DNA of 37,071 nucleotides from Candidatus Scalindua sp. GTDB lineage: Bacteria; Planctomycetota; Brocadiia; Brocadiales; Scalinduaceae. The stretch lies in NCBI GenBank assembly GCA_018670825.1, contig JABHIW010000082.1, forward strand, positions 1 through 37,071. The letters run 5' to 3'. Below the pieces are notes generated by a model that saw nothing but the letters and a program-made list of their open reading frames with translations, was not told the origin of the DNA and did not search any database. The translations under genes and the position numbers were made by a program. Shown here one piece after another: positions 25,175 to 34,063 of this stretch. The first letter of the stretch is position 1. Each line of letters begins with the position of its first letter.

Positions 25175-26563
25175 TCACTTCTTTTTTCTTTTTACCTTCT
25201 TTCGTTTACTCCTGATCTTTCTGGGAAGCTTCATGGCATCTGTCGGCATTCCCCCTTCCCCTTGAAAGCTTTTGGGATCTATGTCACCCAGGGACCTGAA
25301 CATTTTCTTCATTTGCTTAAATTGTTTTAGTAACTGGCTTACATCATGTGCACCTGTTCCACTTCCACGAGAAATTCTATTCCTCCTGCTGCCTTCAATC
25401 TGATCAGGATTCATTCGCTCTTCAAGTGTCATTGAACGAATAATAGCCTCAACTCTTTGTAATTGTTTTTCATCAACGTCCATTCCCTTCATCTTCTTCC
25501 CTAATCCGGGAATCATGCCAAGTATATCCTTCATTGATCCCATCTTCTTTACCTGCTGTAACTGGCCGAGAAAGTCGTCAAGCGTGAGAGTATTGTCTTT
25601 AATCTTTTTTTCTAATTGTACAGCCTCTTTTTCATCAATAACCAACTGGGCTTTTTCAACCAGAGAAACAACATCACCCATTCCAAGGATTCTGGAGGCC
25701 ATTCGATCAGGGTGGAATTCTTCCAGTTTGTCAAGCTTTTCACCTACTCCAACAAATTTTATAGGTTTACCGGTAACTGCTTTAATTGATAATGCGGCTC
25801 CGCCCCTTGTATCACCATCTAATTTTGTTAAGATCACACCATCAAAATTCAGTTGAGAGTGGAATTCTTTTGCACTGTTTACGGCGTCCTGACCGGTCAT
25901 AGAGTCACACACAAAGAAGATTTGTGTCGGATTAATCTGTTTCTTTATCTGATTCAGTTCCAACATCAACTCTTCATCAACATGCAATCTGCCTGCAGTA
26001 TCCAGAATGACAACATTATGTTTGTCAAGGAATGCGCGCTTCATCGCCCATTTGCATATCTTAAGGGGGCTAGAACCTTTTTCAGAATATACCGGGATAT
26101 TAAGCTGCTTCCCGATTACTTTCAACTGTTCAACAGCCGCCGGCCTCTGAACATCAGCGGCCACAAGTAATGGGCTCTTGCCTTTTGATAAAATCATATT
26201 TGCAAGCTTACCCGCTGTAGTGGTTTTACCGCTTCCCTGCAATCCTGCAAGCATGATAACCGTAATGTCCCCGTCTACATACTTTATGGTAGAATCACCA
26301 GGGCCCATAAGATTTGCCATCTCAGTTTGTACTATTTTTACTATCTGTTGGCCCGGTGTAACACTTTTAAGGACTTCCTCTCCGACTGCCTTCTCTGTGA
26401 CCTTTTTTATAAAATCCTTTACAACCTTATAGTTTGTATCTGCTTCAAGAAGAGCAACCCTTACTTCGCGCAAACCATCTTGTATGTTTTGCTCGCTCAG
26501 CTTGCCCCTGCCGCGCATTTTATCAAATATTGTTTCGAAATTTCCGGTAATTGATTCAAACAT
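25175..26563 (-). CDS. ffh: Signal recognition particle protein Ffh (SRP54)
   Basis: This 462-residue GTPase binds signal sequences and 4.5S RNA and delivers nascent membrane proteins to FtsY. The N domain (1-90) is followed by the G domain with 'LAGLQGSGKTTTAGKLA' (G1), 'LDTAGRLHVDEELM' (G3) and 'TKLDGDTRGGAALS'. The M domain (about 325-440) has the RNA-binding 'EGSRRNRISRGSGT' and methionine-rich segments, then a Lys/Arg-rich end. It leads a likely ffh-rpsP-trmD-rplS-yraN operon. No SRP RNA gene was seen nearby. Confidence 0.97.
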   Translation of the reverse strand: MFESITGNFETIFDKMRGRGKLSEQNIQDGLREVRVALLEADTNYKVVKDFIKKVTEKAVGEEVLKSVTPGQQIVKIVQTEMANLMGPGDSTIKYVDGDITVIMLAGLQGSGKTTTAGKLANMILSKGKSPLLVAADVQRPAAVEQLKVIGKQLNIPVYSEKGSSPLKICKWAMKRAFLDKHNVVILDTAGRLHVDEELMLELNQIKKQINPTQIFFVCDSMTGQDAVNSAKEFHSQLNFDGVILTKLDGDTRGGAALSIKAVTGKPIKFVGVGEKLDKLEEFHPDRMASRILGMGDVVSLVEKAQLVIDEKEAVQLEKKIKDNTLTLDDFLGQLQQVKKMGSMKDILGMIPGLGKKMKGMDVDEKQLQRVEAIIRSMTLEERMNPDQIEGSRRNRISRGSGTGAHDVSQLLKQFKQMKKMFRSLGDIDPKSFQGEGGMPTDAMKLPRKIRSKRKKVKRKKK

Positions 26564-26951
26564 TATTACGCCTTTTTGTTATTTCTTATCCATATGTCTC
26601 GTAACGAGTTCACATGCTTATCTCATAAAACGTTCTTACACAAATATTTCAGTTTAATATAGTAATTAGGTGACTGTACGAGAAATGTGTTAAAACCTGC
26701 GAGAAAACCTAGTGCGACAAAACACACAACTGCAGAGAAAAACCACATAACCATCTACAAACATATTGGTTGCAACAAATAGTCAAACAAATAAAGCTGC
26801 CTTTATACCCATGCCTGTTGTCTGCTTCTGACTGCAACTACACAACACTTTGCTACACTTACATTAACAGGCTATATACTCTGACTATAAAAGTCTATAA
26901 TCTAATATAAATTGAAGAAATATTCAACGTAAATTATTTTAGGGTACAGCT
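26564..26951. other. Spacer between murA and ffh; one possible 43-aa membrane peptide
   Basis: The gap holds no recognised gene. On the minus strand, 26754-26623 encodes a 43-residue peptide starting MVMWFFSAVVCFVALGFLAG and ending in a basic tail, the shape of a single-pass membrane miniprotein. It has no visible ribosome site and I know no homologue, so it may be chance. The ffh promoter must lie in this region but I could not identify it. Confidence 0.25.
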
Positions 26952-28247
26952 TTACTCCTTTTCGCGCCAAATTTTTGCTCCCAGGTTTTTCAGGCGATCT
27001 TCCAGTCTTTCGTATCCTCTGTCAATATGATAAAGCCTTCTGATCTCGGTAATGCCTTTCGCTGCCAATCCTGCAATTATAAGTGAGGCGCTTGCTCTTA
27101 AATCAGATGCCATCACCGTTGTCCCGGAAAGTTTTGGTACGCCTTTAATAATTGCAATAGCATCTTCATTCATGATATTTGCGCCCATCCTATTGAGTTC
27201 TGCAACATGCATAAATCTGTGGGGAAATACCCTCTCTGTTATGATACTGGTCCCATTTGCTATACTCAGCAATGCGCTGAATTGTGCCTGCATATCAGTA
27301 GGCATACCAGGATACGGTAATGTAGTAATGTTTACCGGTTTAATGTTTCCATCTCTTTTAACGAAACATTCACTGCTTTGTACATGTCCTGGTGTATTCT
27401 TATCGGCATCAGTTATCTTAATACCAACACCAGCTTCCCGTAATTTATCAATAACGGATGCCAGATAGCAAGATGCATCATTCTCCAATACGATATTCCC
27501 ACCCGTAATTGCTCCCGCAATCATTATGGTCCCAGCTTCAATCCTATCTGGTATTATCTCATATTCAATGCCGTTCAATCTATCAACGCCGTCAACAATA
27601 AGGTTGCTTTCACCAATTCCAGCAATATTAGCGCCTGCTTTATTTAGAAAGTGCGCGAGATCCTGCACTTCAGGTTCACATGCTGCATTTTCTATTATAG
27701 TCCTTCCCTCTGCAAGTACAGCTGCCATTATAATATTACAGGTACCCAAAACTGTTGAGCCGTACGGTCCTCCAAGATAAATCTCACTCCCTTTCATTTT
27801 CCCTGTGGCAATTACATATCCATCCTCCATGACAACCTCAGCGCCAAGCGATTCAATGCCTTTAATATGGATATCTATGGGTCTGGAGCCAATTGAGCAT
27901 CCGCCCGGAATAGACACTTTTGCCATTCCTCTTTTTCCGAGCAAAGGGCCCAGAACACAAATTGACGCCCTCATTGTCCTGACCAGATCGTATGGGGCCG
28001 TTATATTCCTCTCATCCTTGACGGTAATATCAAGAGAACCATCCTCACATTTCTTAGTATCCACGCCAAGCTCATTAAGTATCTTGCAAAGAGTTTTTAC
28101 GTCCGTAAGTTCAGGTATACCCCTTAATTTAGTCGTTCCATTTATCAGCAAACATGCAGCCATAATAGGTAACGCGGCGTTCTTCGCACCGTTTACTTTG
28201 ACTTTTCCGTTTAGAGGATAACCACCCTCAATTACCATTTTTTCCAT
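26952..28247 (-). CDS. murA: UDP-N-acetylglucosamine 1-carboxyvinyltransferase
   Basis: This 431-residue enzyme performs the first committed step of peptidoglycan synthesis, adding enolpyruvate to UDP-GlcNAc. 'VNGAKNAALPIMAA' (K22, N23), 'VRTMRASICVLGPLL', 'SIPGGCSIGSRPIDIHI' with C117 (the fosfomycin-reactive cysteine), 'YPGMPTDMQAQFSALL' and 'RGYERLEDRLKNLGA' are all present. A second in-frame Met (residue 4) could be the true start, as neither has a clear ribosome site. Presence of murA fits the finding that planctomycetes make peptidoglycan. Confidence 0.97.
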   Translation of the reverse strand: MEKMVIEGGYPLNGKVKVNGAKNAALPIMAACLLINGTTKLRGIPELTDVKTLCKILNELGVDTKKCEDGSLDITVKDERNITAPYDLVRTMRASICVLGPLLGKRGMAKVSIPGGCSIGSRPIDIHIKGIESLGAEVVMEDGYVIATGKMKGSEIYLGGPYGSTVLGTCNIIMAAVLAEGRTIIENAACEPEVQDLAHFLNKAGANIAGIGESNLIVDGVDRLNGIEYEIIPDRIEAGTIMIAGAITGGNIVLENDASCYLASVIDKLREAGVGIKITDADKNTPGHVQSSECFVKRDGNIKPVNITTLPYPGMPTDMQAQFSALLSIANGTSIITERVFPHRFMHVAELNRMGANIMNEDAIAIIKGVPKLSGTTVMASDLRASASLIIAGLAAKGITEIRRLYHIDRGYERLEDRLKNLGAKIWREKE

Positions 28248-28339
28248 TTTTTTAAATAAAAGATTAAAGGTTTGAAAAAGACTTCATTTGAATTAAATCC
28301 GTGAAATGAGATAAGCTCAATATTACAGAAAATACCAAT

Positions 28340-30157
28340 TTAGTCCGGATCAAACTCCTTTTTCCAATCGATATCATCTTCAACCGGTATTTGTCTCCTT
28401 TTGTCAAGGAGATAGCTACCCATAATAAGATAATCCATTCCTGTTCTCATAAAACATTTATAAGCCTCCTCAGGACGGCACACTATGGGTTCACCTCTAA
28501 TATTAAAGGATGTATTAACAATCATAGGGCAACCGGTTTTTTTATAAAATTCTTCTATTACGCCATAATACAAGGGGTTATCATCCCTGGTTACCGTCTG
28601 AATCCTTGCAGAGTAATCCACATGTGTAATTGCCGGTACATCAGAGCGCACAACTTTTAACTTTTCCAGGCCAAATAACTTTTCTTCCTCACCTGACATT
28701 TTAATCTTTTTTTCATCTTTTAGATTTGCCACCAATAACATATACGGGCTTTCGCAATTAATATCAAAGTAGTCTGAAACATGTTCCCTTAGTACCGAGG
28801 GTGCAAATGGCCTGAATGATTCTCTGTATTTTATCTTTACGTTCATTATCGATTGCATCTCTTTTGAACGTGGATCTCCAATAATACTTCTTGAACCAAG
28901 CGACCTCGGGCCAAATTCCATTCTCCCCTCAAACCAACCTATCACATTTTCATCCGCAATTAATTCAGCAATTCTTGAAGGAATTTCTTCTGTTTTGAGT
29001 TTCACAAAGGGAGCCCCCTCTTTTACAAGAAACTCTTCTATTTCTTTATCCTCATAATGATTTCCAAGGTAGGATGCCTTCTGCATCACTTTTGCTTCTT
29101 CAGCAATCCGGTCCTTACCTAAATATTCATACCAGATCAGCAATGCCACACCCAGCGCACCACCCGCGTCACCCGCTGCAGGTTGGATCCAGAGATTATC
29201 AAAAGGCCCTTCTCTCAACAGCTTGCCATTTGACACACAATTAAGAGCAACGCCTCCAGCAAGGCATAAGTTCTTCTTCCCGGTTTCTTTATGAACATGA
29301 TTTGCCATACGATACACTATCTCTTCGGTAACCACCTGAATGGACCTTGCCAGATCCATCTCTCTTTGGGTAACGCTTGATTCCGATTTGGCAGGAGGGC
29401 CACCAAATAGTTTATCAAAACGGCTATTTGTCATGGTAAGCCCGGTACAATAATTGAAATATTTCATGTTCAGTTTGAAGGAGCCATCTTCTTTCAAATC
29501 CATTAATTCGTTGAAGATAGTATCAACATATTTAGGCTCTCCATAAGGTGCTAATCCCATAACTTTATATTCAGCAGAATTGACTTTAAATCCGGTGTAG
29601 TAGGTAAAAGCTGAATACAAAAGCCCTAATGAATGGGGAAACTTTAATTCTGACAGGATTTTTATTTTGTTCTCTTCTCCAATACCATAGCTTGTTGTTG
29701 CCCATTCGCCCACGGCATCAACCGTCAATATTGCTGCATCTGAAAATGGAGAGGGATAAAACGCTGAAGCGGCATGAGACTCATGATGTTCGGGGAACAG
29801 GACATCACCCTTATAACCAATCTCCTTCTTTACAATGTCCCGTATAAACAGCTTTTGTTTTATCCATAATGGAATTGCTTTGAAAAAGGACCTAATCCCT
29901 ACCGGCGCATACGCAAGATAGCTGTACAAAATTCTCTCAAATTTTATAAACGGCTTATCATAGAACCCAACATAATCAATATCTCCGGCGCTGATTCCCG
30001 CTTCTTTTAAACAGTACTCCACAGCGTTAATCGGAAAATGAAAATCATGTTTTTTCCTCGTGAACCTCTCTTCTTGTGCAGCGGCAATTATCTCACCATC
30101 TCTCACCAAGCATGCAGCACTATCATGATAGAAAGCCGAAATTCCCAGGATATTCAT
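28340..30157 (-). CDS. Carbamoyltransferase (NodU/CmcH/SxtI family)
   Basis: This 605-residue enzyme transfers carbamoyl groups from carbamoyl phosphate, via carbamoyl-adenylate, to hydroxyls of sugars or secondary metabolites. The Kae1-like N-terminal domain has 'GISAFYHDSAACLV', 'EEERFTRKKHD', 'FPEHHESHAASAFYPSPF' (metal-binding His 124 and 128) and 'LAGGVALNCVSNGKL'. The YrdC-like C-terminal part has 'ESFRPFAPSVL' and 'VNTSFNIRGEPIV'. Start placed at the ATG at 30157, where family members begin MNILGISA; a GTG lies five codons upstream. DUF5989 and SxtJ-like genes upstream match a recurring module, suggesting glycan or small-molecule carbamoylation. Confidence 0.93.
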   Translation of the reverse strand: MNILGISAFYHDSAACLVRDGEIIAAAQEERFTRKKHDFHFPINAVEYCLKEAGISAGDIDYVGFYDKPFIKFERILYSYLAYAPVGIRSFFKAIPLWIKQKLFIRDIVKKEIGYKGDVLFPEHHESHAASAFYPSPFSDAAILTVDAVGEWATTSYGIGEENKIKILSELKFPHSLGLLYSAFTYYTGFKVNSAEYKVMGLAPYGEPKYVDTIFNELMDLKEDGSFKLNMKYFNYCTGLTMTNSRFDKLFGGPPAKSESSVTQREMDLARSIQVVTEEIVYRMANHVHKETGKKNLCLAGGVALNCVSNGKLLREGPFDNLWIQPAAGDAGGALGVALLIWYEYLGKDRIAEEAKVMQKASYLGNHYEDKEIEEFLVKEGAPFVKLKTEEIPSRIAELIADENVIGWFEGRMEFGPRSLGSRSIIGDPRSKEMQSIMNVKIKYRESFRPFAPSVLREHVSDYFDINCESPYMLLVANLKDEKKIKMSGEEEKLFGLEKLKVVRSDVPAITHVDYSARIQTVTRDDNPLYYGVIEEFYKKTGCPMIVNTSFNIRGEPIVCRPEEAYKCFMRTGMDYLIMGSYLLDKRRQIPVEDDIDWKKEFDPD

Positions 30158-30248
30158 TTGGTTTGATCTCACACCAAAGGGTTAGAAACAACCAGCGTTG
30201 TCCGATCTAGTTTTAACGTATTTTATATATTGCACCAAAGCTGCCTTT

Positions 30249-30275
30249 CCCGCCCGGCGGTGCCGTTCGGACGGG
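30249..30275. repeat. Short palindromic REP-like unit, copy 3 (inverted)
   Basis: Reads 'cccgcccggcggtgccg' then 'ttcggacggg', the reverse complement of the units at 8162 and 17152 with few changes. Position between genes, and strong arms, fit a REP-like dispersed hairpin. Confidence 0.7.
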
Positions 30276-30510
30276 TATCAATTCGGACAGACAATCAGTT
30301 GAGCAGGAATCTAGAATTGTCACGACAATGACAAATAGATTCCCATTTCCAGGGGAATGACATATGGGTACTTTGAAACCCTATGCATACATTTAAGGAC
30401 CTGATCGAACTGGAACATATTACTCTTCATTAAATGAGAAATTATACTTATATATCAGATTCACACAACCTTAAATAAGTCTTAAATCAACAGATACAAA
30501 CAAAACCAAT

Positions 30511-30551
30511 TTAAAAGGCCTATCCTTTCTATAGAAGGATAGGCCTTTTAA
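30511..30551. terminator. Strong bidirectional terminator hairpin
   Basis: Arms ttaaaaggcctatcctt (30511-30527) and aaggataggccttttaa (30535-30551) are perfectly complementary around a 7-nt loop. The A/T ends supply a U tract in both directions. On the minus strand it terminates the DUF5989 transcript 85 bp after its stop. Confidence 0.85.
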
Positions 30552-30635
30552 CATCATTTGAAACAATCATGGGAAAAATGAACCCTTTGGACCCACCTTT
30601 CTTGATAAAAAACAGTATTTACCGGTGTATCATTA

Positions 30636-30794
30636 TTAAAATAGAGCATAAATAAATGGTGCAACGGCGGAACTTTCTGTAAAGAGTATCAACAACCCTA
30701 GCAATAAAAGAAGTACAATAATGGGCGCCAGCCAGAATTTCTTGCGTACCTTCATGAAAGCCCATAATTCTATAACTATTGATATCTTGCTCAC
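30636..30794 (-). CDS. DUF5989 family small membrane protein (SxtK-like)
   Basis: This 52-residue gene starts at GTG, 7 bases after GGAGG. The product reads MSKISIVIELWAFMKVRKKF, then a hydrophobic span 'WLAPIIVLLLLLGLLILF', ending 'SSAVAPFIYALF'. That is the DUF5989 pattern (ELW-F-x-x-RKKFWL-P, …APFIYxLF): one transmembrane helix with a charged cytosolic head. Family members habitually sit beside NodU-type carbamoyltransferases and SxtJ proteins, as in saxitoxin gene clusters (SxtK). The function is unknown; anchoring of the carbamoyltransferase is a guess. It lies 65 bp after the SxtJ-like gene and is followed by a terminator. Confidence 0.85.
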   Translation of the reverse strand: MSKISIVIELWAFMKVRKKFWLAPIIVLLLLLGLLILFTESSAVAPFIYALF

Positions 30795-30859
30795 TCGTAT
30801 TCCTCCAACAAATATTTATAGTACTGTATCTGCTTAGTGCAAATTAGTGAAATTAGTGT

Positions 30860-31264
30860 CTAAAACTGCTTCTCAAACTGTTCTTTTGAAAACAAACCCC
30901 CATCTTTTTTAACCCAATATGATGTTGTTTCCTTATCAATACGTTCTTCCAGGAGATCTTTTCCTATTAACTTTGAGAATAGCCCTATTGGTGTAAAGAC
31001 CAGGTAAAAGATAATTCCCAATATAATCCTGGTATTTACCCACCCTATTGCACTACCTACAGTTGTTATTACTTTAAATAATGGCTTTAAGATAATCGGT
31101 GCAAAAAACGACAAAATAATGACAAGACCGGCAAATCCAAAAAACCATACATAAACATTAATATGCCCTTTGTAACAATGCCATCCGCCAATGATACATA
31201 GTAATGCCGTCAGGCCAAATCCGAACTTTTTTATCTCCTTTATTTCATCTTTTGGTTTATTCAT
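30860..31264 (-). CDS. SxtJ family membrane protein
   Basis: This protein of about 134 residues has a charged start (MNKPKDEIKEIKKFGFGLT) and about four hydrophobic segments (LTALLCIIGGW, VWFFGFAGLVIILSFF, ILGIIFYLVFTPIGLF). Its end is 'SYWVKKDGGLFSKEQFEKQF', characteristic of the SxtJ family; 'FGFGLTA' and 'FTPIGLF.KLIGKD' are its best-kept blocks. The family's role is unknown. I set the start at 31264; six extra codons upstream lead to another ATG (31282), and neither has a good ribosome site. A possible promoter (TTGACA, 17 bp, TAATTT) lies at 31324-31352. Confidence 0.85.
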   Translation of the reverse strand: MNKPKDEIKEIKKFGFGLTALLCIIGGWHCYKGHINVYVWFFGFAGLVIILSFFAPIILKPLFKVITTVGSAIGWVNTRIILGIIFYLVFTPIGLFSKLIGKDLLEERIDKETTSYWVKKDGGLFSKEQFEKQF

Positions 31265-31323
31265 ATCTCGAACTCTCAGCATTGACGGGAAGATACCATG
31301 GCATATCAGTTATAAGCAGTGTT

Positions 31324-31352
31324 AAATTAGTAGCTTATACTCGTATTGTCAA
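31324..31352 (-). promoter_or_regulatory. Possible sigma-70 promoter of the SxtJ/DUF5989 genes
   Basis: On the minus strand, a perfect TTGACA is separated by 17 bp from TAATTT, which matches the -10 consensus only in part. It is 60 bp upstream of the SxtJ-like start, so the position is right but the -10 is weak. Confidence 0.35.
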
Positions 31353-31455
31353 CAAAAAAACACTACGAGTTCCCGCCTTTTCAAAACTCATGAGCCTCTC
31401 GTTCACTTCACGTTTTTTTGCCTGCCCGACTTCGTCATTCAGGCGGGAAACCACA

Positions 31456-32298
31456 CTAAGTTATTTGCGCGATTAATTTAGTCAATACTTTACCCGGCCC
31501 TATTTCTTCAAATTCCGGTTCAGGCTGTTGCTTTAGATATTGAATAGATTCTACCCAACGTACCGGATTACTGATTTGCTGGACCATATTATTCATGGTT
31601 TCATCGTTTTGATAAGGTGCTGCTGTATAGTTGGCAATTACCGGGATTTGCACAGGTTGAAAGGCAAAGTTCTTTAAGAAATCAGCAAACTCATTTTTGG
31701 CATCCTGCATATAACGCGAATGAAATGCTCCACTTACTTTTAATGGAATGAATATCCTTACACCTGCATCTTCAAAAACGGCCTTAACAGCATCAATGTC
31801 CTCTTTTCGTCCTGAAATTACCGTCTGTTTCGGAGAATTATAATTTGCAATATCGATTGTCTCAAAAGATGCATCTTTTAAAACCTGCTCAATTTTGTCC
31901 GGTTGCATACCAATAACTGCCGCCATACCTCCCCCGGTAACCTTGACCATAGTCTGCCCTCTTTTTTGTACTAATTTTAAACCCGTTATAAAGTCAAATA
32001 CACCGGCAGCAAAAAGAGCGTTATATTCACCGAGACTATGCCCGGCAACAAAATCAGGACGAAAATCTGTTTTCTCTGTTTTACTCAAATAGGTAAGAGC
32101 GTTCACTATGTACAATGCTGGCTGTGTATAATCCGTTTGATTTAGTTTCTTCTCCGGATCGTCCAGGCAAAGGCTTTTGATTGAACACCCTAATACTTCG
32201 TCAGCTTGTTTCACTAATTCAGGAAATTGATCAAACAACTCCCCCCCCATCCCGGGAGATTGTGATCCTTGACCTGGAAATACATATATTTTAGTCAT
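31456..32298 (-). CDS. fabD: Malonyl-CoA:ACP transacylase
   Basis: This 280-residue acyltransferase loads malonyl groups onto acyl carrier protein. 'VFPGQGSQSPGMGGELF', 'VAGHSLGEYNALFAAGVF' with catalytic S88, 'GGGMAAVIGM', 'SGAFHSRYM' with H193 and 'EIGPGKVLTKLIAQI' are present. GGAG precedes the ATG by about 8 bases. It is not in a fab operon: its neighbours are the SxtJ-like gene and a radical SAM gene. The C-terminal wording resembles stand-alone acyltransferases of polyketide systems as much as primary FabD, so a special role beside the carbamoyltransferase module is conceivable. Confidence 0.88.
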   Translation of the reverse strand: MTKIYVFPGQGSQSPGMGGELFDQFPELVKQADEVLGCSIKSLCLDDPEKKLNQTDYTQPALYIVNALTYLSKTEKTDFRPDFVAGHSLGEYNALFAAGVFDFITGLKLVQKRGQTMVKVTGGGMAAVIGMQPDKIEQVLKDASFETIDIANYNSPKQTVISGRKEDIDAVKAVFEDAGVRIFIPLKVSGAFHSRYMQDAKNEFADFLKNFAFQPVQIPVIANYTAAPYQNDETMNNMVQQISNPVRWVESIQYLKQQPEPEFEEIGPGKVLTKLIAQIT

Positions 32299-32356
32299 TC
32301 CTCACTCCACTATATTATTTATTAAAGAAGTTAAAAAGTGCCTGTTTTTTTGAAGT

Positions 32357-32402
32357 GCAGTGACCGTGTCACTGCTTTAATAAGCATCATCACGGATGAT
32401 GC
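32357..32402. repeat. Two tandem perfect hairpins between fabD and the radical SAM gene
   Basis: gcagtgac-cgt-gtcactgc (32357-32375) is followed 8 bases later by gcatcatc-acg-gatgatgc (32384-32402): two 8-bp stems with 3-nt loops. On the minus strand they lie in the fabD leader, or after the radical SAM stop. No U tract follows. Confidence 0.6.
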
Positions 32403-32451
32403 ACTCCATATAATAATACATAAATCTGTAAAGACATCAAACAGAAACTAC

Positions 32452-33852
32452 CTATGATAATTCACGGTTAATATGAGAGTCTCTTAATCTCGCATTCAAA
32501 CGTTTTGCCATTGCCTTAACATTATCAAAAGTATCATAATCCACACCCATTCCCACAGTAGCAAAGGTACTTTTATTCTGCATCAAAGGTTCACCTACTA
32601 CCTCCGGACATAGCCTGGATGCGTCCCGGAACTCTTCTGTTCCCGGTACCGGAGAATACTCTGCCAATTTTATCTTTGCCCCCAACCCGTTGATATACTC
32701 AATAGATTCCACCACCTCACCAACTGTCTGACCCGGCATACCGATGAGAAGATAGATACCGATATCCCAGGTTGTGTCATTGTGATCATTACATACATGG
32801 CGATGATCTTCCGCCTCACGTAGATGGTGCAGGGCTGATTCAAGCTCCCGGCAACTCACCTTGTTTTTAGACGCCTTCTGTAACGCAGTGGATGTACCCT
32901 CAAAACCTAACCGGATCGTTCTGAAACCGGACACTCTGAGTAATCTGGCCAGCTGTTGGTCTATGTATTTCGCATGAACACCGTTCGGTGTATGCAATCG
33001 TACACATATTCCTTTTTTGATTAACAGTTCCAGTATAGGGATTATATGCCTTTGCGGATCCATCAGTAATGCATCATCAAAAAAAGCAATGTCCGCAACA
33101 CCGTATCCCTTAACATAACTTTCCAACTCGGCGACAATATGTTCAGGACGTCTCAAGGTAAACTTCGATTCGAACAGAAACGAGGCGCAATAACTACAGC
33201 GATATGGACAACCTCTGGACGTAATAACACTAACCGAATCCAATTCAGGATAAAGCTCGTAAGCAGGGACCATTTCATCTTCCACCCACTTCCTGACAAT
33301 ACCATAATCCCGACTATTACCACTGAGATTGTCTGCCAGTTTTAACACCTCTAATTCACCAGCTCCTTCAATAACATAATCTGCTCCGGAATTTTTTACC
33401 GCATGCTCATGGCATAGAGTGGCATAAATACCTCCAAGAACAACAGGAACAGAAGGGAAGATAGATTTTATAATCCCTATTGCTTCAAAGACCCCCGGAT
33501 ACCAGTAAGTCATATGAGATGTTACACAGATCATAAATGGTGTCGATACATCTTTTAACCTGCGCCTGAATTCATCTCTGGGTATACCATAACGCTTAAA
33601 AGTTCTTGGAATGTTGTTGAAGATAGAAGGCTTGTCTATCTGCTCTGAGTAAAAAGATTTTTTCCCGAATTTACGCTCTTTGTATGGATACCCATAGTTA
33701 TAGAGGCAATCTATCAGATGTGCATCATAGCCGAATTGCAGTAGAGTTGAACCGACATAAAGGAGGCCAAGAGGTTTAGCCCAGAGATCAAATGCTGCAA
33801 AATCATGTATCCACGGATTGATTAACAGGATGTTGTTGCTCTTATCTCTCAT
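32452..33852 (-). CDS. B12-binding-type radical SAM protein
   Basis: This 466-residue protein has an N-terminal Rossmann-like region (residues 6-180, 'ILLINPWIHDFA', 'PLGLLYVGSTLLQFGYDAHLIDC', 'PVVLGGIYATLCHEH') of the cobalamin-binding type. The DxHxxG lower-ligand motif is not evident, as in many members. The radical SAM domain follows with 'TSRGCPYRCSYCAS' (C215, C219, C222), 'FFDDALLMD' and 'LGFEGTS'. A late block, 'YLLIGMPGQTVGEVVESIEYI', is typical of this superfamily. Products range from lipids to cofactors, and nothing here fixes the substrate. It follows tRNA-Thr, 139 bp apart on the same strand. Confidence 0.87.
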   Translation of the reverse strand: MRDKSNNILLINPWIHDFAAFDLWAKPLGLLYVGSTLLQFGYDAHLIDCLYNYGYPYKERKFGKKSFYSEQIDKPSIFNNIPRTFKRYGIPRDEFRRRLKDVSTPFMICVTSHMTYWYPGVFEAIGIIKSIFPSVPVVLGGIYATLCHEHAVKNSGADYVIEGAGELEVLKLADNLSGNSRDYGIVRKWVEDEMVPAYELYPELDSVSVITSRGCPYRCSYCASFLFESKFTLRRPEHIVAELESYVKGYGVADIAFFDDALLMDPQRHIIPILELLIKKGICVRLHTPNGVHAKYIDQQLARLLRVSGFRTIRLGFEGTSTALQKASKNKVSCRELESALHHLREAEDHRHVCNDHNDTTWDIGIYLLIGMPGQTVGEVVESIEYINGLGAKIKLAEYSPVPGTEEFRDASRLCPEVVGEPLMQNKSTFATVGMGVDYDTFDNVKAMAKRLNARLRDSHINRELS

Positions 33853-33991
33853 TTATGTCTTACATTACTAATCATCACAATCCAGTTATCCGGTCTAATA
33901 TCTTTCGCCTTTAACTTTTATTACCGTCTGTGAAAAGTCCTCGGCACTTTTTGTCCGGGGAAGTCTGTGGCCAAATCCTTCTATTTTTAAA

Positions 33992-34063
33992 AGCCCGCGG
34001 TGGGAATCGAACCCACAATCTCATCATTACGAGTGACGTGCTCTACCATTGAGCCACGCGGGC
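33992..34063 (-). tRNA. tRNA-Thr (anticodon CGT)
   Basis: The complement folds as a full cloverleaf of 72 nt including the discriminator: 7-bp acceptor GCCCGCG/CGCGGGC, D stem GCTC/GAGC, anticodon stem CGTCA/TGATG with loop CTCGTAA, a 5-nt variable loop, and T stem GTGGG/CCCAC with loop TTCGATT. Anticodon CGT reads ACG (Thr). CCA is not encoded. Its first base is also the last base of the integrase stop codon. Confidence 0.96.

Larger units (their letters stand above)
30158..30635. other. Spacer in carbamoyltransferase module, repeat-rich
   Basis: No gene is seen. It contains the inverted REP-like unit at 30249-30275, a strong terminator hairpin at 30511-30551, and a short repeat-like text around 30320-30365 ('gattcccatttccagggg'). 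The terminator suggests that the carbamoyltransferase is transcribed separately from the two small membrane-protein genes upstream of it. Confidence 0.5.

Noticed and set aside
26564..26951. SRP RNA or other RNA gene next to ffh
   Set aside because: I found no stretch resembling the conserved 4.5S/SRP tetraloop and asymmetric-loop sequences.
28340..32298. Saxitoxin or other toxin biosynthesis cluster
   Set aside because: Only the I, J and K-type families are present; no sxtA polyketide-type enzyme, amidinotransferase or hydroxylases occur.
32357..32402. Tandem hairpins as rho-independent terminators
   Set aside because: No U tract follows either stem on either strand in the needed direction; listed only as repeats.
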